A DNA stretch of 64,000 nucleotides from Polyangia bacterium (lineage in GTDB: Bacteria > Myxococcota_A > Polyangia > Nannocystales > Nannocystaceae), in the NCBI GenBank assembly GCA_030429545.1, contig JAUIFF010000010.1, positions 62,001 through 126,000 on the forward strand, given 5' to 3'. The notes beneath the pieces are model-generated. The model was given only the letters and a program-made list of their open reading frames with translations. It was not told where the DNA came from and made no database searches. Positions 36,867 to 46,251 of the stretch are shown here, piece by piece (the first letter of the stretch is position 1; each line of letters opens with the position of its first letter). Position numbers and translations under genes: made by a program.

Positions 36867-39689
36867 ATGACCGCGCTCCTCACAGACTCGACCCCGACGC
36901 AGGAACTCACGCAAACGCGGATATCTGTTTCGGGGGCCGCACCACCCTCGCCCCATGTTCTGCGAATTGCCGGGCCTGCGCGTCTTCGCCTCAAGCAGCG
37001 GATACTTCACGAAACCCCAAACCTCGGGCGCTACGAGATATTGGCGGCGGCGGGCGAAGGAGCCATGGGGATGGTGTTCGCCGCCTACGATCGTGAACTC
37101 GAACGCCAGGTCGCCCTCAAACTATTTGCAGGTGCACAAAACCTCGACCCAAACAGTCAGGTGCGAATCAAACGCGAGGCCCAGGCGCTTGCCCGCCTTT
37201 CACATCCCAACGTTGTCCAGGTCTACGACGTTGGCGAGGTCGAAGATGCGATTTATGTCGCCATGGAATTTGTCCGCGGGCCAGACCTCCGAACCTGGCT
37301 CGAGTCGCACCGGCGGACGTGGACCGATATCCTCAAGATCTTCATTCAAGCCGCCCAGGGTCTGAGTGCTGCCCACCGGCGCACACTTGTCCACCGCGAC
37401 TTCAAGCCCAGCAATGTCCTGATCGGAACCGACGATCGGGTGCGGGTTGTCGACTTTGGCCTGGCGCGTTCACACGACGACGCGACCGGCGAGGACCTCC
37501 CCTCGTCGACCAGCACGCTACGCAGCGATGTCACCCACGCCGGCGACCTGATCGGCACGCCCGCGTATATGTCTCCAGAGCAACATATGCGGCAGCCGGC
37601 CACGCCCTTGAGCGATCAATACAGTTTTTGTGTCGTCCTGTTTGAGGCGCTCTACGACATCCATCCCTACCCAACTGCCACAGTCAAGCAGGCGGCGTTC
37701 CATGCCTGTTCAGGACGCTTTACCGCACCTCCAAAATCGCGGGTGCCGGCCTGGCTTCACCGTGCCGTGATGCGTGGGATGTCGCCCGACCCCGAACGCC
37801 GCTGGCCATCGATGGAGGCCCTGGTCAACGAACTCACCCGCGAACGCTCACGCCGGCGGTGGTTGTATGGGGCAGCCGCCGTAGTTATTGCATCTACACT
37901 TAGCTCGGCGATTGTTCATGCCGCCCATCAACCCTCGGTCGCCGACACGCCCGACTGTGCCGGGGGGCCCCTGCAAATTGCTGATGCCTGGAACTCCCGC
38001 CGCGCAAGTTCGATCGAGCACGCCATCCGTGCCAGCAATGTCCCCTACGCCGACGACACGGCGGACCGCGTGCGGGGACTGCTGCAAAAATATGTAGACA
38101 CATGGGTTTTGGCGTACCGCTCCGCCTGCCTCGCCCATGTTCGGGGCGAACAAAGTGACCGCCTCCTGCACCTGCGAATCGACTGCCTGTCACGGGCAAA
38201 AACGGCGCTAACCGTCGCGACCGAGGTGCTGGCACAGGTCGATGCCCCGCTGGCCGACCGTGCGGTCCACGTGGCGACAACTCTGCCCAGTCTCGCGCGC
38301 TGCAGCGATACGACGAGCCTATTGACCGGCCCGCCCCCTGCTCCGGGTAGGGAGTTGTCGACTTCCGAGCAGGCCGCCCTTGCCCGGGCGCAGGCACAGT
38401 TCCACGCTGGTCGCTACAAGCTTGCACTGGCGGCCCTCACCGGCGCAGAGCTCAGCGGGCCCGAGGTCAACCTGTGGCACGGCCGAATCCTGGAGAAACT
38501 CGGGGACTATCGCCAGGCAGCCGAAATCCTGCTGCGAGCCTATCGCGGTGCAGATCGTGCGGCACACGACATGACCCGGGCGCAGGCGAGCTTAGCCCTG
38601 GCAGACTTGTATAATCACCGACTTCACGATCAACGCCAGGCTGCGATTTGGGTCGACCAAGCCGAGGCTGTCATCACTCGTATCGGGGCCGGCGCTCCAA
38701 TCTGGTTGCGCCTACATCGATCCCGGGGAGGATTGCTCCACAACCAAGGTCAACTCGCCGCTGCCCAAAACGAACATCACCGCGTGCTTGAGCTCGCCCG
38801 CGAACTCGACGACGGCCAGTCTGTGGTACTCGCAGATGCCCACAACAACCTCGCTAATTCACTTTATGCGGCCGGCGATTACGACCTTGCACGCCAACAC
38901 TACCAGGCGGCGCTCACGGCCTATCGTCAGCGATTGGGCCCCCAACACCCCGACCTTGGCAAGCCCCACAACAACCTCAGCAACCTCCTCCACGAGCTTG
39001 GCCATCAGCACGAGGCGGTTCACCATGCGCAAACCGCCCTTTCGATCTACCGAGCCGTACTCGATCCCCGCCACCCGCGAATCGGTATGAGCCTCAACAA
39101 CCTCGGCCGGGCGCAACTTGCTACCGGCAACTACGAGGACTCTGAGGCGTCGCTGACGGAGGCCGAGAGCATACTTGTACAGGCACATGGTCCAGACCAC
39201 CCGGTGGTCGCCTTTCCCCTGAGTAACCTCGCCCAGCTCGCGTGGGTTCGCGGGAACCTCGACGAAGCCGCCACGCTGCATCGCCGGGCATTGGCGATCC
39301 GGACCAAACACCTCGGCGCCGAGGATCCACTGGCCGCCTACAACCTCACAGCACTCGGGGTTCTCGCGCTCGCCCAAGGCGATGCTCAGACTGCGACGGC
39401 CCCGCTCGAGCGGGCGAGCCAACTGCGAGCCAATGCCAACACCAGGCCTGGTCTTTGGGCAACCACAGCCTTCGCACTCGCCCGGGCAAACTGGCAGGTT
39501 GCCGCAAACGACCTCGACAAGCAGCGCACGGCCCATCAGCTCGCACAGTCTGCGCTCGAAGCCCGACAACAAGACCGCGGTTATTACCCCCTCGCGCAGG
39601 CCGAAGATATCCAATCGTGGCTCGACCGGCATCGCCCCAAAACTGCGCCTGCCGGTCCACAAAATCCACGCCCGCTCCAACCGGGTTGA
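36867..39689 (+). CDS. Ser/Thr protein kinase with transmembrane helix and TPR domain
   Basis: This 940-aa protein has the Hanks-type kinase at about residues 52-320: AAGEGAMGMVFAAYDRELER, VALKLF, the catalytic LVHRDFKPSNVLIG, VDFGLARS and GTPAYMSPEQ. One membrane helix follows (WLYGAAAVVIASTLSSAIVH, about residues 332-352). The C-terminal half has TPR-like repeats of the kinesin light chain type (NNLSNLLHELGHQHEAVHHA, SLNNLGRAQLATGNYEDSEA). This kinase-TM-TPR layout is highly expanded in myxobacteria. It probably couples protein interactions outside or along the membrane to cytoplasmic signalling. Confidence 0.95.
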   Translation: MTALLTDSTPTQELTQTRISVSGAAPPSPHVLRIAGPARLRLKQRILHETPNLGRYEILAAAGEGAMGMVFAAYDRELERQVALKLFAGAQNLDPNSQVRIKREAQALARLSHPNVVQVYDVGEVEDAIYVAMEFVRGPDLRTWLESHRRTWTDILKIFIQAAQGLSAAHRRTLVHRDFKPSNVLIGTDDRVRVVDFGLARSHDDATGEDLPSSTSTLRSDVTHAGDLIGTPAYMSPEQHMRQPATPLSDQYSFCVVLFEALYDIHPYPTATVKQAAFHACSGRFTAPPKSRVPAWLHRAVMRGMSPDPERRWPSMEALVNELTRERSRRRWLYGAAAVVIASTLSSAIVHAAHQPSVADTPDCAGGPLQIADAWNSRRASSIEHAIRASNVPYADDTADRVRGLLQKYVDTWVLAYRSACLAHVRGEQSDRLLHLRIDCLSRAKTALTVATEVLAQVDAPLADRAVHVATTLPSLARCSDTTSLLTGPPPAPGRELSTSEQAALARAQAQFHAGRYKLALAALTGAELSGPEVNLWHGRILEKLGDYRQAAEILLRAYRGADRAAHDMTRAQASLALADLYNHRLHDQRQAAIWVDQAEAVITRIGAGAPIWLRLHRSRGGLLHNQGQLAAAQNEHHRVLELARELDDGQSVVLADAHNNLANSLYAAGDYDLARQHYQAALTAYRQRLGPQHPDLGKPHNNLSNLLHELGHQHEAVHHAQTALSIYRAVLDPRHPRIGMSLNNLGRAQLATGNYEDSEASLTEAESILVQAHGPDHPVVAFPLSNLAQLAWVRGNLDEAATLHRRALAIRTKHLGAEDPLAAYNLTALGVLALAQGDAQTATAPLERASQLRANANTRPGLWATTAFALARANWQVAANDLDKQRTAHQLAQSALEARQQDRGYYPLAQAEDIQSWLDRHRPKTAPAGPQNPRPLQPG

Positions 39690-39769
39690 TTGTATAATCA
39701 CAGGCTCCCTCGCCACCTACGCAAGCGCTTGCCTTTTGCTCGCTGCGCAGCTTAGGATGCAATCATCCT

Positions 39770-40369
39770 ATGTTGCGAACATCAACCATCTGTGCCGCCG
39801 CACTCGCGGTTGTTGCCTGTTCCGGAACGACCAAAGCTCCCACGCCGGACAAGGCCCCGGCAAACACGCAACCTGCGACCGCTGAGCAACCTGCGACGCC
39901 GCCAAAAACCGAGGACCGCGGTGGGCTTGCAGTCGGTTCGCAGGCCCCCGCTGTCGAACTACCAGCCGTCGACGGTTCGACCTTTGCGTCGGCTGCGGCC
40001 CTGGCCAAAGGGCCATTGGTGCTGGTGTTTTACCGGGGTCACTGGTGACCGTTTTGTCGCAAGCAACTCGGTGAGTTGCACGCTGCTGTGGCCAAGTTCA
40101 AGGCCAAAAACGTCTCGCTCGTAGCTGTCAGCAACGACACGGTCGAGGACACGCGAGAACTGCTCAAAAAACACCCGGTCGACTTCCCAATCCTCAGCGA
40201 TCCGGAGCTTACTTCGGTCAGGGCATTCGCCGTCGAACACGTAGGCAAGGGCATCGCCAAACCGGCGACCTATGTCATCGGCCAGGACGGCACGATTCTC
40301 TACGCCTATATCGGCAAAAACCCGACCGACCGCCCTCCGCTCGACGACGTGCTCGCGGCGGTCCCCTAA
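39770..40369 (+). CDS. selenocysteine-containing peroxiredoxin-like lipoprotein
   Basis: The frame is interrupted only by TGA at 40046-40048 and continues in the same frame to a TAA at 40367. Reading the TGA as selenocysteine (residue 93) gives LVFYRGHW-U-PFCRKQLGEL, the peroxiredoxin-like redox motif, in which homologues have Cys at the U position (GHWCPFC). A bacterial SECIS hairpin starts soon after the TGA. The protein (199 aa) has a lipoprotein signal (ICAAALAVVACSG), a Pro/Thr/Ala linker and a complete thioredoxin fold (VSLVAVSNDTVEDTRELLKK, ATYVIGQDGTILYAYIGKNP). It likely reduces peroxides at the cell envelope. Ordinary gene callers would report two truncated genes. Confidence 0.88.
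40059..40083 (+). promoter_or_regulatory. bacterial SECIS element
   Basis: Immediately downstream of the in-frame TGA (40046-40048), GCAACTC pairs with GAGTTGC around a GGT apical loop (40070-40072). Two further G-C pairs lie below a two-by-two internal loop (40059-40060 with 40082-40083). The apical loop begins 22 nt after the TGA and opens with G, which fits the bacterial SECIS rules (loop 16-37 nt away, G among the first two loop bases) for SelB-directed Sec insertion. Confidence 0.82.
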
Positions 40370-40501
40370 GCCCTGGGGGCTGCCCCGAGCACCTGCTCGC
40401 AAACAAATACGAGTGCAACTTCGGCGAGCACCGGGAATATCACGCGGCCGTCCCCTAAACCCTGGGTGGCTGCTTCGAGCACCTACTCGCAAACAAACAC
40501 G
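40354..40501. repeat. 58-bp direct repeat at the 3' ends of convergent genes
   Basis: Copies at 40354-40411 and 40443-40501 share CGCGGC-GTCCCCTAA-CCCTGGG, CGAGCACCT and CTCGCAAACAAA, about 89 bp apart with a few differences. The first includes the stop of the selenoprotein and the second the stop of the FG-GAP gene. The spacer also repeats GTGCAACTTCGGCGAG, found inside the FG-GAP gene near 40585. Confidence 0.8.
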
Positions 40502-42945
40502 GCCGTGTTGTTGCCCGCGAGGCACTCCAAGGCCGACGAACCGCCCTCACCGTCGTCGTTGGCGACCACAGTTGTCGCCCCCGAGTGTGCAACTTCGGCG
40601 AGGCAGGGCACCACAGTACAGGCACCGGGAACAATCACAACACCCGTCTGCGTGGCACACAACAGCGAGTTGGGGCTGGGTTCACCGGCGTAGTAGGCCA
40701 CTGGTAGCCCGGCCCCCACAGCCTTGGCGCCGCGATTGCAAATCGACGCACGAAACTCGGTTTTTCCGTCGACAAGTGCACATGCATTTTCTTGCCAGTC
40801 ACTTGTGAGGTCGGGAAGCGCCTGGGCCGGAGCATCGCCCTGGACATTTTGCCGGTAGTTGTTGAGCGAGGGCTCACTAAAGTTCGGGATCCAGTCGTCG
40901 GTTGGCGGGATGAACCCATCGTCCCCAATGTTGGTCACCGTGTAGGTATGCTGGTTCCACATGCTGCGTGACGACGTCCACCGATCGAGGGTGTCGCGCA
41001 GAATTTTGACGCCGGGCTCCTGTACATCCGGAGGATGGCTCGAACGACAGGTTTTGCCCGAACCCGGCGTGTTGGCGGGGGGCTGCGCACACATATGTCC
41101 CTTGGGACATAGCTCATCGGACGTGCACCGGCAGCGCCCGGCAATACACGTCCCCGACGGGCAGTCACTGGCCACCGCGCACTGAATGCCGCGATGAATC
41201 GGATCGGGGTTGGCACAACTGATGCCCCCGTACAGGTTTGAAGGTACAACGATTTCAGTGTTTTGGTCACCGTCGACGTCGGCGATCACCACACTCTCAA
41301 AGAATGTCCGCGAGGTTCGCGGGGCCGAGTACAACACCTCGCCGCTCGCACCGTCGTAGACGCGGACATAGCACTCGTCTGCATATACAACCTCGGTCTT
41401 GCCATCGCCTTCGAAGTCGAACAGCGATGACCCGGTGACCTTGCTCGAGATGTCCTGGGACTGACGCGACCAGCGGATAAACGGAGCTTCGCACCCTGGG
41501 CCGCCATCGCGGCAATCGAGGTCGTACACGAGGTAAGTCGTGCCGCCGGCCACACCGATCTCCGGGTGCCCGTCGTCGTCGAAGTCACCGATCGTCGGTG
41601 GCCCTCCCCCACCGATGGGCGCGGCCATGAGTTCGAGGCCCTCCAGCGAGTAAAGCCGCACTTGGTTTTGCCCAACCACCACAATCTCGGCCCGGCCGTC
41701 ACGGCCGTCGGGGTCGAAATCGAGAACGTTTTCGGTGGCGATGCCAAAGTCTGCGTAGCCATAGTGTCGCCCAAACGGAGCCCCGGCGTAGGCAAACTCC
41801 CAAACCCCCGCGCCGAGATTCCAGCGGTAGACCTCGCCTGCCACCAGCTCAACCACACCATCACTGTCGAGGTCGCCTGCCACCTGAAACACCCCGTTGT
41901 TGTTTTGCGGCGAGGCGCCGGTGATCAACTGGCCAAAGTTGATTCGCTGGCCCGACTTCCCATCGAACACCGCCGAGGCCGACAGCACCTCCGCCCGCCC
42001 GTCGTTATCGAGGTCGTGCAGGGCCGGCCCGTCCCACCGGCGTTGGCCGATGGCGTTGGTCTGGTCGGTCCACCAAGCTGTTTCATAGCGTTTTGCCTGG
42101 GCATCCCAGCGAAACGCAATCAAGCCGGTCTCGGCTGTTTGGGCAAAGATCTCGACCAAGCCGTCGCCATCGATGTCGCCAATTGCCGGTGTAGATGCAC
42201 CTATAATCGGGTGTTGTGGGTCGTGGATGGTCTCGTAAATTTGACAGTTGCGACCGTTCATCACCCGGATCACACCGAACTTTGTCGGGTCACTCCCGAG
42301 ACTGACAGCGTTGCCGCCATCGTCTGCGTTGAAGCTGATAAACACAACCTCGGGGGTGTCGAACTCTCCGTCCTTGTACGGCAAGTTGGCGACCAGCGGT
42401 GTGCTCGAAACCGAAATATGCTCGGGAAACGGGTCGTCGTCGGGAGCCTTGTCAAAGGCGCACTGGATGTCGGGGACAAACATCCCGATCTCAACCGCAA
42501 CCTCACAGGCCGGGTCGCTTTGACCCGGGGGATTGGGCAGACACACCCCGTTCGACTCGCCCGGCGGCAAACAACCGCTACGGCAACAGTAGGTATCGCC
42601 CTGACAATCATTGTTGGTCGTACAAGGACCTTCGCCCAGTTCGCAGACACCGTCGACGCAGGCATTCCCCTCACCGCACATGTCCGATGCTTCGCACGGC
42701 GCTCCTTCGGTGGTGGTTCCCGGATCGGTTGGGTCGATGGTGGTGTCGTCGGTCGTCGTCTCGAGGGTTGTCACCTCGGTCGTCATGTCGATCGTGGTCG
42801 CCGGAATGACGTCGCGAGTGGTCGAGACATCGACACTCGTATCTGTCACTTCCGGCATGTCCCCAGGGCAACCCAAAAGGCACAGCCCGCAGGCGAGCAT
42901 CACGGGCACAGCCCATCCCTGAGGGTTGAACACCTGGACGATCAC
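40483..42945 (-). CDS. large secreted FG-GAP/VCBS-repeat lipoprotein
   Basis: This 820-aa protein begins with a signal and lipobox (LACGLCLLGCPGD), followed by a Thr/Asp-rich linker and Cys-rich EGF-like segments (EASDMCGEGNACVDGVCELG, TNNDCQGDTYCCRSGC). Most of it is a beta-propeller of FG-GAP/VCBS repeats, each with the calcium-loop type AIGDIDGDGLVEIFAQ, DLDNDGRAEVLSASAV or DFDDDGHPEIGVAGG. A second Cys-rich block (CPSGTCIAGRCRCTSDELCP) and a C-terminal domain follow. It is probably a surface adhesion or recognition protein. The long Thr linkers are typical of Nannocystis-group lipoproteins. Confidence 0.88.
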   Translation of the reverse strand: MIVQVFNPQGWAVPVMLACGLCLLGCPGDMPEVTDTSVDVSTTRDVIPATTIDMTTEVTTLETTTDDTTIDPTDPGTTTEGAPCEASDMCGEGNACVDGVCELGEGPCTTNNDCQGDTYCCRSGCLPPGESNGVCLPNPPGQSDPACEVAVEIGMFVPDIQCAFDKAPDDDPFPEHISVSSTPLVANLPYKDGEFDTPEVVFISFNADDGGNAVSLGSDPTKFGVIRVMNGRNCQIYETIHDPQHPIIGASTPAIGDIDGDGLVEIFAQTAETGLIAFRWDAQAKRYETAWWTDQTNAIGQRRWDGPALHDLDNDGRAEVLSASAVFDGKSGQRINFGQLITGASPQNNNGVFQVAGDLDSDGVVELVAGEVYRWNLGAGVWEFAYAGAPFGRHYGYADFGIATENVLDFDPDGRDGRAEIVVVGQNQVRLYSLEGLELMAAPIGGGGPPTIGDFDDDGHPEIGVAGGTTYLVYDLDCRDGGPGCEAPFIRWSRQSQDISSKVTGSSLFDFEGDGKTEVVYADECYVRVYDGASGEVLYSAPRTSRTFFESVVIADVDGDQNTEIVVPSNLYGGISCANPDPIHRGIQCAVASDCPSGTCIAGRCRCTSDELCPKGHMCAQPPANTPGSGKTCRSSHPPDVQEPGVKILRDTLDRWTSSRSMWNQHTYTVTNIGDDGFIPPTDDWIPNFSEPSLNNYRQNVQGDAPAQALPDLTSDWQENACALVDGKTEFRASICNRGAKAVGAGLPVAYYAGEPSPNSLLCATQTGVVIVPGACTVVPCLAEVAHSGATTVVANDDGEGGSSALECLAGNNTAVFVCE

Positions 42946-43137
42946 GATCTCAACCTACGTGATCTTCGCGGTTCGGCGCAAGCGAGCGGACTGCCTTTTG
43001 ACAGCTAGGTGCGCGTGTTCGGCCGCACTCACCGACAGCTCCGTACCTCGAAAATCGGTGAATACGCATCGAATGTCCCGGGGCCGGGCCCGGCAGCCGC
43101 TTCGCTGCTGGTGGATTTCTCGGCGCTCCGCCGCCCG

Positions 43138-43608
43138 TTAGCTAGCGAGCAAACTGCGCAACATCCACGCCGTCTTCTCGTGTACCTGCAGCCGCTGGGT
43201 CAACAGGTCGGCCGATACCTCATCTCCGGCAGCGCTCACACGCGGGTAGATCGACCGGGCGGTCTTGGCAACTGTCTCGTGGTCCGACACCAGCTGGCGA
43301 ATCATGTCCTCAGCCGTCGGCACCCCCTCGGCTTCGGGCACGGTGGTCAAATCTGCAAACGCGCGATAGCTCCCCGGAGCGGGCGCCCCGAGGGCACGAA
43401 TCCGTTCGGCGATCGCATCGACAGCCAGGGCGAGCTCCGTGTAGTGCCCCTCGAACATGGTGTGCAGGGTGACAAACATCGGCCCGGTGACATTCCAGTG
43501 GAAATTGTGGGTTTTGAGATAGAGCGTATACGAGTCGGCGAGTAGTCGCGATAGGCCGGCGACGATTGCTTGGCGATGGTCTTCATCAATTCCGAGGTCG
43601 ATCTTCAT
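43138..43608 (-). CDS. dps: Dps-type ferritin-like DNA-protection protein
   Basis: Dps forms a 12-mer that oxidises and stores iron and binds DNA during starvation or oxidative stress. The 156-aa protein shows LLADSYTLYLKTHNFHWNVT, GPMFVTLHTMFEGHYTELAL and AVDAIAERIRALG. The His of HNFHWNV and the Asp/Glu of the next helix are the inter-subunit ferroxidase ligands. Near the C-terminus VHEKTAWMLRSLL is typical. It stands alone, near other oxidative-stress genes of the window. Confidence 0.95.
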   Translation of the reverse strand: MKIDLGIDEDHRQAIVAGLSRLLADSYTLYLKTHNFHWNVTGPMFVTLHTMFEGHYTELALAVDAIAERIRALGAPAPGSYRAFADLTTVPEAEGVPTAEDMIRQLVSDHETVAKTARSIYPRVSAAGDEVSADLLTQRLQVHEKTAWMLRSLLAS

Positions 43609-43697
43609 GTTCCCGATCTAGCCGATGACCAACGGTCTGTCACCCGTCGGACCCTGTGTTGATACACACATAAAATTTGCATAGGCAAATATATTGG

Positions 43698-44441
43698 CTA
43701 CCCAGGGTCGGCCACCGTGTTGAGTTGACGAACGAGCTCGGTCGCCTCCTCGGTTGCCGTGGGTGGGTACGGCAGGCGGTAGGTCACCACCGTGGTTCCG
43801 TGCTGGTGACTCACCTCGGTACGCACCACCACGCGAAACGCATCACGGTCGAGTGTTACCGAGCGCAGCGTATAGCCCGCGGTGTGCCAGCTAATGATTT
43901 TTCCATGAAAAACGCCCGCCCCTGGCCCATAGACAATCTCAACCGGGTGGCGCACCGACTTCCAAGCAGCCCCCAACAATTGATGTAGGACCAACCAAAG
44001 CACCACGCAAATCGGGACGGTCCACGTCATGATCTCGGTGCCAAACTTGTCACCGTCGTTGGCGATCAACCACCCGGTCAGCAACCCACAACCGGCCAAC
44101 ACTACTGCGATAATCGCCGCAGCCACGCGATTGGCCGAACGCATCTCAGCGGCAAACGTATTCCACTGCTCTGCCTCGATCGTCCACCAAACAAGTGCCT
44201 TGCCCTCGCGAAATGCCTGGAGATGGCGTTCGATACTTCCGCCTGCGAGCTTCCACCCGAGCCAAAAGATGCTGGCGAACGAGCCGACGACAATACCGGC
44301 GATAAGGGCGATGAGAGAATACGGCCCGAGCAGCTCAGCCCCTCCTGCGACCGCACTTGCGATGCCCAGTAGCGCAACCGCGCCTAGTTTGCCCGACTGC
44401 TGCCGATACGGGTTCTCAAACTTTCGCTGACTCACCGACAT
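43698..44441 (-). CDS. membrane protein with four hydrophobic helices, unknown function
   Basis: From the ATG at 44441 (MSVSQRKFENPYRQQSGKLG) this 247-aa protein has helices in two pairs: GAVALLGIASAVAGGAELLG with SLIALIAGIVVGSFASIFWL, and AAAIIAVVLAGCGLLTGWLI with WTVPICVVLWLVLHQLLGA. The C-terminal ~90 residues are a soluble beta-rich domain (VEIVYGPGAGVFHGKIISWH, then RVVVRTEVSHQHGTTVVTYR). The family is not recognised. It is divergent from the membrane-protein gene at 44548. Confidence 0.75.
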   Translation of the reverse strand: MSVSQRKFENPYRQQSGKLGAVALLGIASAVAGGAELLGPYSLIALIAGIVVGSFASIFWLGWKLAGGSIERHLQAFREGKALVWWTIEAEQWNTFAAEMRSANRVAAAIIAVVLAGCGLLTGWLIANDGDKFGTEIMTWTVPICVVLWLVLHQLLGAAWKSVRHPVEIVYGPGAGVFHGKIISWHTAGYTLRSVTLDRDAFRVVVRTEVSHQHGTTVVTYRLPYPPTATEEATELVRQLNTVADPG

Positions 44442-44547
44442 AGGATACCGGGATTTCCCGCGGTTAGTTGTGCGGACCTCTTGCGAACTTGCCCTGCGGC
44501 CATCCGCCACGCGACGCACTGGTTGGCAACGCGATAAGCTCGGTCCG

Positions 44548-45291
44548 ATGCTCGCCGAAACTGCGCCCATGGTCGTGCCCTCAACGGGATCGAGCATCGC
44601 ATTTTGCCTGATTGTACTCGCCGTGCTCGCAACCTTCGTTTGGGCCGTCCGGGCGGCACAACCAACAAAGACCATCAGGGTGGCCGTTGGCTGCCTGCTC
44701 GGACTCATTGTAACTGCACTTATTGCCCGCTCAGGTGTGTTGGAACGCGAAATGTTCCCCCCGCCACTGATGCTCTATCTCATGGGCTCACTGGCAACAA
44801 TGGTGGCAATTGCCTTCTCGCGCCTGGGCACGAGCCTCGTCGAGCACACCCCGATTGCCGTACTTGTCGGCTTTCAGGCGTTTCGACTCCCGCTCGAACT
44901 CGTACTTCACAGCTGGTACGAGCAGGGCGTTTTGCCCATACAAATGACCTATTCGGGCCATAACTTTGACATCGTCACTGGCGTGATCTCGTTGCTCGCC
45001 GGCGTGTACCTGTGGCGAGTCGACGAACCGAGTCATCGGCGGGCTCGCGTGTGTGTTTGGGTGGTCAACCTCGTCGGAACCGCGCTACTTCTCACCGTTG
45101 CCACCATCGCCGTGTTGTCGTCGCCGCTGCCGATTCGGCTCTACACAAACGACCCGCCGGTGCTGCTCGCACTGCACGTACCGTCGACCTGGATTGTCCC
45201 GTTTTGTGTTGGCTCGGCCCTTTGCGGCCACCTACTGGTGTTTCGCTGGCTCCTCGGCAAGCCACCTGGCCTGTCCGATCAGACATCATAA
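44548..45291 (+). CDS. polytopic membrane protein, unknown function
   Basis: This 247-aa protein starts at the ATG at 44548 and has about seven hydrophobic helices, for example SIAFCLIVLAVLATFVWAVR, IRVAVGCLLGLIVTALIARS and VVNLVGTALLLTVATIAVLS. Conserved-looking polar residues in FQAFRLPLELVLHSWYEQGV, then MTYSGHNFDIVTGV, recall an uncharacterised family of integral membrane proteins found widely in bacteria. The frame opens 26 codons earlier, but this ATG fits the first helix better. It is 74 bp upstream of the sterol-desaturase gene and probably cotranscribed. Confidence 0.75.
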   Translation: MLAETAPMVVPSTGSSIAFCLIVLAVLATFVWAVRAAQPTKTIRVAVGCLLGLIVTALIARSGVLEREMFPPPLMLYLMGSLATMVAIAFSRLGTSLVEHTPIAVLVGFQAFRLPLELVLHSWYEQGVLPIQMTYSGHNFDIVTGVISLLAGVYLWRVDEPSHRRARVCVWVVNLVGTALLLTVATIAVLSSPLPIRLYTNDPPVLLALHVPSTWIVPFCVGSALCGHLLVFRWLLGKPPGLSDQTS

Positions 45292-45365
45292 GCTAGCTGA
45301 CCCAGTATCGGCCTGCGAGATTTGCTGCATAGACTCTTCGGCGACTTGCAGTAACCTGTTGAAGG

Positions 45366-46187
45366 ATGGCCGAGCTTGTCCGCCTTTTGCTGATGCTCGT
45401 GGTTGTCGGTGGCGTGATGATGGCCATCGAGCGGCGGTGGCCGGCATTGCCCAAGCGGCCCCGCGAGGGCACACGCACCGACCTCACCTACTGGTTTTTT
45501 ACGCCACTGGTGACCCGCGCGATCACCAAGGTGGGGCTTGTGTGCGCGCTGATAATTCTCGCCTTGATCGCCGGTGTGGAGCTCACCCCAGACTCCGGGA
45601 TCGAGCCGCTCATAGCCGACGCCTGGGTGCAAACGCTGCCGACCTGGGTGCAGGGGATTTTACTTGTCGTTACACTCGACTTTTTTGGCTACTGGATCCA
45701 CCGGTGGTTCCATCGCGGCCGGCCCTGGGAAATCCACGCCATCCACCATTCGTCGACAACCCTCGACTGGCTATCGTCGATCCGGATCCACCCGCTCAAC
45801 GATTTGATCGGCGGAGTTGCGAGGGTGGTGCTCGTGCTCCTACTCGGCTTTGACCCCCTCTTGCTCGCGTTCGCAGTCCCGCTGTTTGCCTTCTACGGGT
45901 TACTTTTACATGCAAACGTCCCGTGGGACTTCGGCCCCCTGCGCTGGGTCTTGGTCTCGCCAAAGTTTCACCGGTGGCACCACACCTCTGAACGCGACGG
46001 CCTCGACCGCAATTTCTCGAACCTGTTTGTCGTATGGGACCTCATGTTTGGCACGTACTATATGCCTGAGGGCCGCCAACCCGAGGTCTTTGGCACAACC
46101 GACCCCATCCCCAAGGGCCTGTGGGGACAGTTACGGTATCCGTTTCGCCGCAAGTCCAAGGCCCTGCCCGCAAACAAGCCTGGGTAG
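45366..46187 (+). CDS. sterol desaturase / fatty acid hydroxylase superfamily protein
   Basis: This 273-aa membrane-bound di-iron enzyme has histidine boxes in GYWIHRWFHRGRPW, EIHAIHHSSTTLDWL and PKFHRWHHTSERDG, plus a late LHANVPWDFGPL. Several hydrophobic helices flank the boxes. Family members hydroxylate or desaturate sterols, fatty acids or carotenoids with oxygen. Nannocystis-type myxobacteria are known sterol producers, so a sterol or hopanoid-type substrate is possible but not shown. Confidence 0.92.
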   Translation: MAELVRLLLMLVVVGGVMMAIERRWPALPKRPREGTRTDLTYWFFTPLVTRAITKVGLVCALIILALIAGVELTPDSGIEPLIADAWVQTLPTWVQGILLVVTLDFFGYWIHRWFHRGRPWEIHAIHHSSTTLDWLSSIRIHPLNDLIGGVARVVLVLLLGFDPLLLAFAVPLFAFYGLLLHANVPWDFGPLRWVLVSPKFHRWHHTSERDGLDRNFSNLFVVWDLMFGTYYMPEGRQPEVFGTTDPIPKGLWGQLRYPFRRKSKALPANKPG

Positions 46188-46251
46188 ACACGGCGTCTCA
46201 AGTAGCCCGCTTACCAACCAAAAGCGCGCCCGCTGTGTGTATGCTCGCCGG

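Noticed and set aside
39770..40048. Reading the selenoprotein as a pseudogene or as two separate genes
   Set aside because: The TGA replaces a conserved redox Cys, the frame is uninterrupted before and after, and a SECIS-like hairpin follows; a random nonsense mutation would not show these together.
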